From Asterochloris sp. CNOR1 (taxonomy: Eukaryota; Chlorophyta; Trebouxiophyceae; Trebouxiales; Trebouxiaceae): a stretch of 64,000 nucleotides of DNA. Below are positions 52,201 to 62,707 of the stretch, in pieces (the first letter of the stretch is position 1; each line of letters begins with the position of its first letter). The stretch covers positions 1,054,001-1,118,000 of the forward strand of contig OZ017750.1 in assembly GCA_963969365.1 (NCBI GenBank). The letters run 5' to 3'. The notes beneath the pieces were generated by a model. It had not been told where the DNA came from. It was given only the letters and a program-made list of their open reading frames with translations, and ran no database searches. Position numbers and translations under genes: made by a program.

Positions 52201-54956
52201 AGCCATCTCTGGCTTCACGGTCTGGGGGTGGCACCTCAATGGGGTCCTCCCCCTGCAAGAGCGTCAGAGGCCTGGTCATGACTGAAGTGTGGCTGTGTGT
52301 TGCAAATTGTCCACCACCTGCTGCACAGCCTTGAATGGAATGGCGCGACAGTAGGGCCCTCCCTCTGCAGCAGCAGACGAGATGATGGCTTGTAATTGTC
52401 TCTTGGGTGCAGTCACCCCACAGCTGCTGACCATGACCATGCCTCCCTGAGCCTGTCCCTGAGCTTGCCTTTGTGCAGGTCTGGCCGTGTAACAGCCAGC
52501 AGCTGCAGGCAACTCTGCAGCTAGTCACAGGCTTGATAAGGCTAGACCGCTTCAAACTGTGCCGTCTCCGCCTTCAGGCCTGCAGGGTCCATGCACAACA
52601 TCCATCTGGCCATAGGTGGCCTGGCAGCACAACGACAACTGCTAGAAACCCCAACCGGCTTGCAGGCCAGCCAGCCCCGACCTGCACCTGCTGTCCTCAG
52701 TGCTCAGGCTGTAGTCCACAGCCCTTGATCATGCCGCAAAGGTGCTCATGCATGCCATAGTGGAACTGGTGAGGAGGTGGCCATCTGGAACTGCAGACAG
52801 CCTGCTCCCACCCCTGTCAAAGAGCCCCAAGCACTTCAAAAGTGCGTGCTGTGAGGTGCACACTCTGTTGAAATGTTGCTGATTGACTGCAGGCGGCCCA
52901 TCCTAAGCCTCTGCTGCCCCACCCTATGGTGCCCCATGAACCTCGGAGCTTCCTTCTGTCAGGTGCACATCCCACTGAGCAGTGCTGTTCTGCCCGGTGC
53001 TCTGGACCTCCCTTTGGGCCTCACTGTCGACGATGGCGCCGCCCCTTACTTGAGTGTTGCGCGTGCACATCCCACAGTGGGATGCTTTGCAGCTGCCAGC
53101 TGCTGTCCCTGCCTGTAGGTGGCCCCACCCCAGCCTCTCTGCCCCTATGCGTCATATGTTGAGAGTACATAACGGTGCAAGGTCTTTGGCAGATGCTGAT
53201 CATCGCCACACCTTCTGGCATCTCAAATTGTTTCACGCCCAAATGTTGTGCTTCTGGACGACGAGCTTCAGCTCGCTCCTCAGCCCCTGAGCCCGCGCTC
53301 AGGCCCACGAGCATCATATCTGTCCATAACCTGCCTTGTGCTGGGGGGTGCTGTGTGCACCTGAGCCTGGAACCCACTGAGGCACCCCACTGGTCCCCCT
53401 GCCTGCTGCTGTCCTACCTGCAGGTGGTCCACCCCCAGCCTCTCCACCCCGTCATCCTGCTCCACATACTCCAAGTCTGCCCAACCCTCCATGCCATGCT
53501 GCAATTCTGCTGCGTCCGGCGTTGCTGACTCCAGCTTCCCCTGAGGGCCTGCCAGCTCTGGCACTTCGTCCAGGGGCCTGATGCCTGGCCCCAGAATACC
53601 CTCGACCTGCTCCAGGATCTTCGTTTTGAGACGCCTCTCGTTGATGCCCAGCCGTACCAGGTAGGGCCGCAGCTCGGTCACCGTCAGGTTGGCCCAGGGC
53701 TGCTCAGGGATGTCGATTTGCTGTAGCTCCTCCTCTGTGGGCTCGGGGGGGAGACCTTGAGCAATACGCTCGTTCTCATAGTCTGCCATGCGCTGGGCCA
53801 GAACATTGGTGGAGCCTGCATGACAGCCAGTTGCAGCAATGCCTGATGAGCCTGCATAACAGCCACTGATGCCTGATGAGCCCTTGCCCAGTGCTCGGCT
53901 GAATGGCCTTCAGCAGCATGCCCAATAGATGCGCGCCAGGAAGCTGTTGGAGGCCGTTCTTTCCCTTTCATGTGATGGGCTTTCTTCATCCCAGTCCGCC
54001 ATAAGAGGTCTAAAGACGTCCTGGAGCATGCAACACAGTCAATGTATTGCAGCTTGCCTTGTGAGCACCGCATGTCCTGCCTCTTATGGGAAGGCACAGC
54101 GGCAGGCAGGGGAGGATTGGGGGACATGCTGTGCAGGGGAAGAGCGCAGTCCATTAGCCAGGCAGCTGACTCCACTGCAGCTTCACACTTGACAGCGAGG
54201 ATTGCTGTTGCCGCGACACTACGCTCCACATGCCAGCCTCCCCAGGTGCTGCCTCACAGTGCTGCGCTGCACTGATGATTAGTATGGCCGCAATGAGGGA
54301 AGAGACATGCAATTGTGGCATCAGCCTGTCTGTCATGCTTGGCAGCCCTGCCGCTGCTGAGTAGACATCTGTGCTCACCTGTGGGATCCAGGCCCCTCTG
54401 CCGTACTTTCTCCCTCAGCTCTGGCAGACGGTAACGCACAAAGTCGGTGGCTGTCCGTGTGTAGCGCTCGGCCTGACCGATCGTGCTGCGCCTGTGCAGG
54501 AGGCGATTGATGAGCTGACTCTTGACACCTGCACTCGGCAGCCCAGACGCTGGCACACAGGCTGGACCAGTGTAGGACAGGACGCTGTCACCAGTCTCAA
54601 GCACAGGTGCTGCCACCAGCTCCAGGCAACACATGCTTGCAATTGATCCAGCAGGGGGATGTGCAGGCACACGGCTTGGCCAGCGCCCACAAAGCCACTA
54701 GTTCATGCCCGAGCTTCAGGCCTGGACATGGCCTCCATCTTCCTGAGAACTCACCTACAGCGGAGAGGCCATGCATCTTGCAGAGCTTCTTGATCTCTGT
54801 GACATTCATGGTCTCCAATTCTGCTGTACTGGTCCTGTTGAAGTCAATGTCCTCAGCCGCTGGGGGTGCAGCCATGGGCACCAGAAGGCTACGCCATCTG
54901 CCTTGCTGCCGCCACGGCCCACAGCGCAGCAGCTGATTCCCAAGCGTGGGTTGCAT
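34234..54956 (-). CDS. Giant fusion: SAP-like repeats plus tandem D-Ala-D-Ala-ligase-like (ATP-grasp) protein
   Basis: One gene of 33 exons, all junctions phase-compatible, predicts about 2,217 aa. Residues 1-35 are Arg-rich and transit-peptide-like. Five SAP-like motifs fill about 20-430 ('NVTEIKKLCKMHGLSAVG', 'LPELREKVRQRGLDPTG', 'LTVTELRPYLVRLGINERR', 'GGKSRRKQDMVEYMENQC', 'LKRDELQAWCDVRGIAPN'). Ddl unit 1 spans about 445-840 and 1338-1420 ('VALIFGGAVTSAGLSAL', 'DPLMIKPASGYAGVGVQPV', 'YHTPPRFSSAIIQSIRHGAA', 'FDGWV', 'VIVFTDINP'), split by an acidic insertion. Unit 2 spans about 1565-2075 ('VYILMGGAGAERDRSIASG', 'DLVIRPIVGSNGIGRARL', 'RWIETTVGVLGEAGR', 'EIIVTDVNLVPDLSEGS'). Exon ends, 5' to 3': 54956-54755, 54528-54379, 53815-53418, 52150-51999, 51591-51489, 51362-51267, 50713-50531, 49880-49659, 49256-49068, 48635-48475, 48048-47799, 47135-47067, 46741-46610, 46004-45837, 45568-44785, 44552-44446, 44124-44013, 43500-43303, 43181-43090, 42773-42529, 41942-41603, 41055-40846, 40540-40331, 39793-39648, 39366-39183, 38843-38752, 38477-38291, 37290-37140, 36304-36073, 35895-35718, 35392-35270, 35046-34951, 34725-34234. 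Land-plant plastid DDL is also a two-unit fusion. Activity is doubtful. Confidence 0.85.
37255..37520 (-). repeat. Junction echoes of Ddl-fusion exon 37290-37140 start
   Basis: The acceptor and exon start (reading GCCAAGCTGGCAGAG on the minus strand, ending at 37290) recur weakly near 37385-37410 and 37505-37520, each with an AAGCTTGGCCTG-like core on the plus strand. Confidence 0.45.
41450..41640 (-). repeat. Junction echo of Ddl-fusion exon 41942-41603 end (5' splice site)
   Basis: On the minus strand the exon end TACCTCAACGCGCCTGCAGTG with donor GTGAGTC is copied about 142 bp into the intron as TACCTGGATGCAACCGCCGTG with donor GTGAGTC (41454-41493). The copy even preserves a readable Tyr-Leu-x-Ala-x-Ala-Val sequence before the donor. 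Confidence 0.7.
42261..42286. repeat. CTG/CAG microsatellite
   Basis: An uninterrupted (GCT)8 run lies in an intron of the minus-strand Ddl-fusion gene, where it reads as CAG repeats and contributes many potential AG acceptors. Confidence 0.95.
42349..42602 (-). repeat. Junction echo of Ddl-fusion exon 42773-42529
   Basis: Bases 42349-42410 repeat exon bases 42541-42600 with about 80-85% identity by eye, including the shared CGTCCCCTGTGAAGTCAT-like core, at an offset of about 190 bp. Here the copied piece is exon body close to its 3' end. Confidence 0.7.
46004..46310 (-). repeat. Junction echoes of Ddl-fusion exon 46004-45837 start
   Basis: The plus-strand sequence CCTGGGTGGTGATCTCCGC around the exon's acceptor (46004-46040) is copied at 46112-46168 (CCTGGGTGGTGACCTCCTC), with a fainter copy near 46255-46305. 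The offset is about 108-145 bp. Confidence 0.65.
48961..49035. repeat. Tandem repeat, three copies of a 25-bp unit
   Basis: Three head-to-tail 25-bp units (ATGTTGCTACTGTT then CTGCACAAGGC), the middle one with a single base difference, lie in a Ddl-fusion intron 32 bp from an exon end. They look recent because they are almost identical. Confidence 0.95.
52101..52260 (-). repeat. Junction echo of Ddl-fusion exon 52150-51999 start
   Basis: The acceptor and exon start (minus strand GAAGAAGAGCCCGTCGAGG) are copied about 102 bp upstream at 52201-52260 as GGAGGACCCCATTGAGG. The copy still has an upstream TTGCAG acceptor on the minus strand. Confidence 0.7.
53095..53456 (-). repeat. Junction echo of Ddl-fusion exon 53815-53418 end
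   Basis: Plus-strand bases 53396-53454, spanning the exon end and donor (TACCTGCAGGTGGTCCACC), are repeated at 53097-53153 (TGCCTGTAGGTGGCCCCACC) with the same CCCAGCCTCTC tail, about 300 bp into the intron. Confidence 0.65.
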
Positions 54957-55393
54957 TGGCCTGCACGGTTTCAAAAGGGTTCAGTGCAGTCTCTTGAAGC
55001 TCTGAATGGCCCTGGCAGCAACCATATTGTGGGAGGCCAAGTCCTGAGGCAGCAGCCTGAGTCTGACCTGCTTCTTGAGTGCCTGGGGGCCTGCTGTGTC
55101 CGCAGCATTGGTCTGCCGCAGCCGCAGTGTAGAGGTCTGCCATTGCAACCCACCCAGGACCTCATGGCACGGTATTCAGCCCTTGCCTCTCAAGGCACTG
55201 TCGCACATTCAGATCGCGCGGAAGGCACCATGCTGTGCAGTCAAACCCTTTGAGACGCAAGACCCCACCTGACTTTGTGTTTCGATCCCATCATAATGAA
55301 CAAGACAAAAATCTGTGATGGGTAGATGTGTCTAAGCCATATGCTGTGGGAAAGGTGTTGGAACTACGTGATGTGATTGCATCTCTGTGCAGC
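54957..55393. promoter_or_regulatory. Divergent promoter region between Ddl-fusion and amidase genes
   Basis: About 440 bp separate two divergent starts. The stretch near 55270-55340 is AT-richer (CATCATAATGAACAAGAC). No clear TATA box. A non-coding 5' exon of either gene could also lie here. Confidence 0.4.
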
Positions 55394-57832
55394 ATGAATG
55401 AGCCTCTCTGGGCAGTGTCAGCCTGCCAGGCTGTTCAGCTGCTGAAAAGCAGGCAGGTGTGCAGCACCTGCTTGCTGCATTGTGTCTGCATTCTTTCTCT
55501 GCCAGCCAAAGGCCCTGCGTGCAGGTCACACCTCTGCAGCTGATTGATGTGGCAGAAGCAAGGATCAAGGTGTGCTGCATCCCTGCCACCATGCTGCCTC
55601 ATGGGCTTCCAGCGTTGCAACAGGTTTCAGCCTGCTGTGCAGGAGACTGAGCCAGCAATCAATGCCACCCCTATCACATGCTATGATCGTGCACGGGAGC
55701 GGGCAAGAGCTCTCATGGCAAACCCAGTGGCCGCCCCACCACCAGGTTTCTTGTACGGTGAACATCTGCTTTCAGCACGCCTGTATGGCACGCTGCAGCC
55801 TGTAGCAGGGCATGACACGCGATACATCACTCTGCAGGCCTGCCCATACTCATCAAGGTGGGTTTGTGCAAAATAGCTTGCGTAAAAAGCAGCCTCCTGC
55901 CGACCCCACTGCATCATCTCCCGTGCTGCAGGATGCCACTGCAGTCAAAGGAGTTCGCTTCACAAGGGTGAGAGGATTGCACCGGAACCTGTCTGGCCCC
56001 CAGGGGTCGGGCCTGTCACTAAGAACGGCTTTGCTGACTTCTGCTTGCAGCTGACTACCTTCATCTCAGCACAACTGCAAGGTGCCTGCTGCAGGGCAGC
56101 CTTGTGCATAAGGATGACATTGCTGACTTTAATGATCCTCTGGTAGAGGTGCTGGAGAGCAGGGGAGCCATCATCATTGGTAAAACCAACATCCCTGAGT
56201 TTTCAGCAGGTAAGTCGAATGGGTGACCCTGCTAGTTCAGATGACTGGTAGCTGCTGTGCTGCTGAGCCAGAGATGTCTGTGCTTTCTGCATGGCGCCAG
56301 ACAGCAGCATGCATGCTTGCAGGGGCTAACACGTTTAATGCTTGCTTTGGGAGCACGCGAAATCCATGGAACACCCAGCTTTCGGCTGGAGGTTCATCAG
56401 GCGGCTCAGCAGCCGCCTTGGCTGCAGGACAGGTGAACATCCTGGGTGCCTGGGCTGAGTGCTGTGTGACAAGAAAACTGCTGTTGCAGCAGCCCTGAGT
56501 CTGCACTCATCATCTGCAGATCTGGCTTGCCTCTGGGGCAGATCTGGGTGGGTCGCTTCGCATCCCAGCATCTTACTGTGGCGTTGTTGGGCTGCGACCA
56601 ACTGCAGGGCTGGTTCCTTGCATCCACCCCAGCTCTGCAGAAGGCGCTGATCCTGACAGGCCCCAGCTGCGGGGGCTAAGTGGACCGATGGCCCGCAGCG
56701 TTTCTGACTTGGCGCTGTTCTTGGACGCAATGGCAGCAAAGCACCCCAGGTCTGCGCCTGCTTTGGGTCATGCTTGCATTGTACAGCTTCGTCTGGTGCT
56801 GCCAAGGTGGAGACAGCCCTGCTGATGCTGCTGTCCTGAATTTGCATCTGCCTGCAGGGACCTGCTGAGCCGGGTGCCTCCTGTTGTGCCCTTCAGTCAG
56901 GCCATTCAGCCCGGCGCTACACCACTGCCCCGCCGAATCGCATGGTCTGCAACCTTGGGCGGCCTGTCTCCTGTTGAGCCTGAGGTTGCTAGGATCTGTG
57001 GGCAAGCTGCAGCCTGGTTCAGTAGCCTTGCAGAGCTCACTGACGCGTGGCCAGACATGCACGACGCTTCTCAGCTCTTCCAGGTCAGCTCTCTGGTCGA
57101 TTTGCAAGTACTGCAAGCTGCTTTTGCTCGTGTGCAAGCTCTTGCTGGTGGTACACAAATGTCCCCTGCAGACACCTCATGCAGCTCAAACTTGTCCTGA
57201 ACCGCTTGCACAGACAGTGAGGGCAGAGGTATACCAGTCCATAAGCCACTTGGTCAGACAGCCGGCTCGCAGCTTGATCAAGCCTGAGCTTGTTTGGCAG
57301 ATTGAGCGCGGCCTGCAGCTCACGAAAGAGGAGGTGACTGTGCAGCTTGGAATGACCTGCATAAGCTGCTATGTACAAGCGTGACTCGCTGCAGGTAGCC
57401 AGAGCTGAGAAGGCACATGTTGCCTACACACAGAGATTCACAGCATTTATGGAGGACTTTGACCTGCTGTGCTGCCCCTGTGTGATGCTGGCACCCTTTG
57501 ATGTTGCTGTGCGGTAGGTCTCCCTGCTTGCTGCTGCGCTCTCTGCATTGCCTGTCTACATATGTCATGCTGACGCTTGTTGCAGGTGGGTTCCAGAGGT
57601 GGAGGGCACCCTCTTTGACAACTATGTGGAATGGCTAAGGAACACGTATGCTCTATCGCTTCTGGATGTACCCAGCATGAGCCTGCCGTGTGGGCAGACC
57701 AAGGATGGCCGGCCAGTGGGCCTGCAGCTTGTGGGCAAGAGATACGGAGAGGCTGCCCTGCTTGCTGCGGCGGCTGCTTATGAAAGAGCCCATGACTGGG
57801 CAGCCCTTGTGCCCTTAAGAGCAATGTCATAG
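55394..57832 (+). CDS. Amidase-signature enzyme (Ser-cisSer-Lys amidohydrolase)
   Basis: The predicted protein (481 aa) hydrolyses an amide bond; substrate unknown (candidates are amide hormones, fatty-acid amides or other small amides). Twelve exons join in phase: 55394-55456, 55525-55569, 55643-55757, 55838-55857, 55932-55967, 56095-56209, 56323-56432, 56520-56749, 56858-57083, 57214-57333, 57395-57513, 57586-57832. The catalytic lysine is in '[17 protein letters not shown]', the cis-serine in '[17 protein letters not shown]' and the nucleophile in '[19 protein letters not shown]'; '[16 protein letters not shown]' and the C-terminal '[20 protein letters not shown]' are also typical. The triad is complete, so the enzyme should be active. 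Exons 4 and 5 are only 20 and 36 bp. The start is the first ATG of an open first exon; an upstream exon is possible. No GatA-specific context is visible. Confidence 0.92.
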
Positions 57833-57973
57833 AATGCACATGGAGGTCATCCACACGCTGGAAAGGTAAGCTCAGAAAAAGGGGAAATTCTATGCTATTA
57901 CACAGCGGCCGGCCCTGCCAAAGCTGGCGTCCGGGCTGCTGCACATGCCCGACAACACAGCACCGCTCTGAGG

Positions 57974-60900
57974 ATGGCGGAGCAGCTGAACTGGACAGAT
58001 CTGGAGTTCTGGTCTGAAAAAGAGTTCAAAATGAACAACAACAGCCTGTGGCTGCCAGGGGGTAGCAGCCAAGCCAGTAGGGGCACTCAGCACAAGGAGC
58101 TGCAGAAGCAAGGCAGTGGCTTCATGCCACAGCCTGGCTTGGAGGACACCCACCTGGGGCTTGAAGAGCTCTCAGCAGAGGTCAGTGCAGACAAAAGTTA
58201 ACGTGACCTTCTTAGCAGGTGTCTACCAATGCAGAGGCTCACTGCGCCCCTAACAGGAGTGCTGTATAGTTGACCTGGAGTTTCTGCCTGCTGCATCTCA
58301 AGCCCTGGCGCTTGCGTCCCTGCAAGAATTGCGCACTGCCCTGCAGGATGTGATGGATGCAGCTGCGGCGGTGGGTGGTCACCTGGACGATCACAGACCT
58401 CCCATCCGCAGGGCAGACCAGCAGATACCAGGCACGGCGCCTCCCAGCCCTGGCAGCCTGCCAGGTGCACACCTGCCAGACAATGCCAGGGTGAACCTCT
58501 TAGCAGCAGGCCTCGGCCTGACTCTCGCCCCACTGCCGCAAGTGGGCTCAGTGGAGGCTTCTGCAGAGCAGCAGCTGCCCCCTGAAGAGGTGCAGGGGAA
58601 TGGGCTAGATAGTCCCCGCCCTGCCCAGGCGGCTGCGGCCCGCAGCACGCAGGCTGCGGCAAGTGCTGGAGCAACCACCAGCGGCCGAGCAAGTGAGGCT
58701 GGTGTCGTGCACATGTTGTGAGCGCATCCTTCACGAAGGCTGCATGCCTTCAGGGCTGCACGCGCTGGCGTGTTCCGCGCAATGGGTGTCATTTGCACCT
58801 TCTGAGGCTTGTGAGATGGTCTGTAGCATGATGGGTCGAAGCTGAGTGCTGAGCTTCAAGCCCCGCAAGCAGAGCACTGGCAATGCTGCAAGCCAGCTGG
58901 AACAGACGGCCCTGCTCGCTGTCTGCAGCATCCGGCCCAGCACCTTCCGGCTTCAACAGCAGCAAGCCGCGGTTGCGGTGGACGCCGGAACTGCACAGCC
59001 GCTTTGTGAGCTGCGTCAACGAGCTGGGGGGCTCCGACAAGGCCACGCCCAAGGGAATCATGAAGCTCATGTCTGTCGAGGGCCTGACTATCTACCACGT
59101 GAAGAGCCACCTTCAAAAGTATCGGCTTAACATCAGGTGGGGCTTGCAGCCTCTCTGCGACCCTTCACTGGCTCCACAGCAACAGGCCCTGCCCATCACC
59201 AGGAGCAGCTCTGGCGGCGACAGCCAACTTCCAGACCTACACAGCAGAGTGCAGCCGCACTTGGGGATGCCTGCCCACATGGGCCCCCCATGGGGGTCCA
59301 ATGCCACGCTGGAGAGCATCTTGAGGCAGTCACATTATTGCTGCTGCAGCAGCCGCCAAGCGGCCTAGGCCTGTGCCTGCTGGCCCCAACAGAGCAGGCA
59401 AAGCTGACAGCAACGAGTGCCAGAGCCTGTGCCCTACTGGCTCCACAGACATGGCAAATGGGGGCGACGGAAAGCAGCCAAAGCCTGTGCGTGCCGGCTG
59501 CAGAGCCACAGGTGATGGCAGTTGCTGCCAGGCAGCCTGGGGCCCCAATCTAGGCTGCTGGGTCAAGCCTGAGGCTGACGGCGCCAAAGGGCACATTCGC
59601 GCAGCTGCCAAGCAGCCCCAGCCTGCCATTCAGGCCGCAGCAGACAAGGCAGCGCTCTGAGAAGCTCTCTTGGTGCAGGCCAACGGATGACGAGACAGCG
59701 CGCAGCGACGCGGACTCTGGAGAGCAGGAGGAGCGCCGCGCCAAGCAGAAACAGGCGCCGAAGCGCAAGGGCAGCCGGCAGAGGAAACAGCGGAAGCGTT
59801 CAGGTAGCGCTGGGAAGCGCAAGGCTGGCACAGGTGGGCGTCGGCCAACTGTGGCAGAAAGTCTGACTTGCTGGATTTCTGTGAAAGAGTTCAGCGAGTC
59901 TGCATGCAGCTGCACGCAGTGACTACGACTTAGTGCTGAGGCTATTTAGGCATCACTGCTGACTGAGCAAGGTAGTGCAACTATGCCTTTTGCAGCAAAG
60001 TCCGGGCATGTTTGTAGAGCCCAGCTGGTCGTATGCATGCTGCCAGTGCTCTGGCCACCAGCACTGTGCTGTCAGGGAGCTGCTCATCTATAGAAACATG
60101 CCATGCTCTGCAGCTGGCAAGCCCATATCTGAGCCTGAGCTTGACCGTCCTCATCTCAAGCTGCTCCCCGCAGATGCAGACAGCAACACCAGCGAGACGT
60201 GGCGGCCGACATAGATGCCAGCAATTGCACTTGCCTTGCCCGCTTTGGCAGCAGGTCACAGGCTTCACAGAAGGAGCTCACTGTTGGAGCTGTTGCCTGC
60301 AGACGTCGACAGCGATGCGGAGGAGACTGCCGCCGCCGACATGGACGACATAGATGCCGGCAGCGGGGACGAAGGCGCAGCCGACAACCTTATGGAGGGC
60401 GACAATGCGCATGCGTCAGCGGCCAGCGTGCCCAGCGCGCCCACCTTCAGCATGGCTCCGCCTGGAGCGCCTCCCGGGGAGCACTTGGGCGACGTCGCCC
60501 GTCTGCACCGGCAGAAGAACCTGGAGCAGGCGCTCATCATCCAGATGGACATGCAGAAGAAGCTGCATGAACAGCTGGAGGTGGGTCAGGGGCCAGGACT
60601 CGGGTGTCTGCGCCGGGAAAGTTGAGGCTGCGGCTGTGCAGGTGGATGTGCAGCAGGAGCAGCCGGAAATGGCTGGCTGGTGTCAGGGTTGCACCCTGGT
60701 ACATGCCATTGTTGAGCTTGGGCTGCGTATGGGGCTATGCATGAGCAACTGGTAGACAGGATCATGCAGAGCTGTTTCTGGGGCCAGAGACTCTGGGGCC
60801 ATGAAGCCTCAGTCTCTTTTGGGGCTGAAGCTGGGGTGCAGGGCCGTAAGGCAGTACGAGGTGCACAGCACCTGCCTCACTTCGCGCGGACATTGGCCCA

Positions 60901-62707
60901 CCAACTGACGGCACCAACTGACACCCAGGCCAGCATGGGGGCTTGCTCATCTTCCTCACCTTTGCTGCTGCAAGTAGCTGGAGCCCCCACCACATCTCAC
61001 CTGTGGGCTCAGAACTAGCAGCAGTTGATTGCTTTCCCCCAAGTCTGGGGAGAGGATACTGAATGGCAGCCCCCGCGAAATCCCTAAGACAAGCACCTCA
61101 GCCTCTGCAGCCCTGTCAAAATCTGCTCACCTCCCCAGGCTGCCCTCAACCCCAGTACAGCAGGGAAGCAGCCATTGCTCTGCACTGCTGCCCTCAGTCT
61201 ACACTGCTGCGCTAGCAGCATGTCATTCCCCTTGCCTGCAGTCGCAGCGCAAGCTGCAGCTGAGCCTGGAGGCGCATGGGCGCTACATCACCAGCCTGAT
61301 TGAGCAGGAGGGCCTGAAGGACAAGCTGCCCACCATGGCTCCCCTTCAGAGCAGTGGTGGCATGCAGCAGCAGCCGCATGGTGAGGCCCCAGAGGTTGCA
61401 CGTCTCGTGAACAGCCTGCCTGATGGCATGCTGACATCTCTCAGGGGGGACAGACTGGTGTCCCACAGCAAGCACTTCAATGTGGCGCTGAGACCAGCTT
61501 CCTCCATTTGGTGACTTTTAGGACTCACACACTGCAGCAGGCTGGCCATCTATCTGCTGTGTCATACATTTTGGCATGTGGGCAGCATGGCGGTTTTATA
61601 AAATGGAGCTGCATCAAGCTCACCTCCCCCTTGGTGCCTATGCAGGCAGCCAACCCTACTCGGCAGGCCAGACCTCCCAGCTGACGCGGTTTGTACCCAA
61701 TGCCACGTCCACATCGGAAATGGGGTCCATGTCCCTGCTGGGCGGCTTCACTGTCCCCATGCCGCCAGCAAGTGAGCTGCCTCATCGCAAGGCAATGCTG
61801 TTAAATTCATGAGCCACAATGCTGTTTTTGCTCATAGGCCATCCGATCCCGCTGCTCCTCCCCGCCTGTGCCTCTGTCGTCCGCAAGTGAGCATGCCCGC
61901 CCCCGCCAAGCGCTGGGCCCCCCCTCTTGTCTGATGCTGCCCTGGCAGGGAGGTGCTGCCTGTGTGGCCTGTGCCCATGCTGCCAGCATGTAAGCATGCC
62001 CATTCATGCCCTCTGGGCCCCCACACTGCAGGCACCTGGCAGAGCGGTCTGGACCTGGCTGACCCTCTCAACGTGGAGCTGCCAGATGACGGCCTGCCCA
62101 CAGGCCTGCCTGACCTAGACCTGCCTCCAGCCGACCCCTTGGGGCAGGATCATCGCGAGCGCAGCAGCCATCTTCTGCAGTTTCCTGGCATGGGCGACCT
62201 CACCTCACCAGGGGCGCTGCTGCCCGGCGCACAGGTGAGGGGCATGGCCAGCAAGGTAGCATCTGCCACTGCCACTGCTGCTGGGGTATGCCTGCGGGCG
62301 CCTGAAGGCCCTGTGCATGTTTGAGCCAGTCATGATCCAGGGCTGCAGCGGCGCCCCAAGTCTGGCTGGTGCATGCACAGTAGCTTATGCATACCAGATG
62401 TCTAGCCACATCTTTTCGGCAGAATCAGTGCAAGCAATGCGGCGCCCCACAGTTCCGCCTGAGCGGTGCTGGGTGCATACAGGGCCTGGCAGACGCCCCA
62501 GGAGCGGGGCGGCCAGGCGACTGGGACCAGGCGCAGGGGCATCGTAGTCTGCTGGAGGCTGCAGGGCCTCAGTCCCCTGCGCAGCTGGCGGCCCGCAGCT
62601 TCACCATGGAGGGCAGGTCTCCTGCGTACCCCTTCAACTGGAGCCAGTTGGAGAGCCAGGGGCAGCATCGAGACCAGCAGCCCAATGGTGGTGCCAAGCA
62701 GCTGTGA
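57974..62707 (+). CDS. PSR1: PSR1/PHR1-type GARP MYB-CC transcription factor
   Basis: The predicted protein (678 aa) is a nuclear regulator of phosphate-starvation genes by homology to algal PSR1 and plant PHR1. Nine exons join in phase: 57974-58180, 58257-58692, 58929-59136, 59679-59833, 60303-60580, 61242-61380, 61646-61771, 62032-62234, 62423-62707. The GARP/MYB domain sits across exon 3 ('[20 protein letters not shown]', '[20 protein letters not shown]', '[12 protein letters not shown]'), with the SHLQKY signature. A Lys/Arg-rich NLS-like block follows in exon 4 ('[13 protein letters not shown]'). The MYB-CC (LHEQLE) coiled coil spans exons 5-6 ('[16 protein letters not shown]', then '[15 protein letters not shown]'). 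The rest is Gln/Ala/Ser-rich and probably activating. The start lies only 142 bp after the amidase stop; a GT-AG 5' UTR intron is possible (donor 57867, acceptor 57905). Confidence 0.93.
60159..60362 (+). repeat. Junction echo of PSR1 exon 5 (3' splice site plus exon start)
   Basis: The true acceptor and exon start at 60288-60362 are copied about 129 bp upstream at 60159-60223. The shared landmarks are AGCTG, the GCAG acceptor, GACAGC, GAGAC, the CCGACAT core and ATAGATGCC. The copy has lost a block of Gly/Ala codons and the frame. Confidence 0.75.

Noticed and set aside
34234-54956. Two separate genes (a SAP protein and a Ddl)
   Set aside because: The junction 50531/49880 is phase 0 on both sides and the bridge exon reads smoothly into the ligase fold, with no stop, TGTAA or start between. 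One gene is simpler, though only transcripts can prove it.
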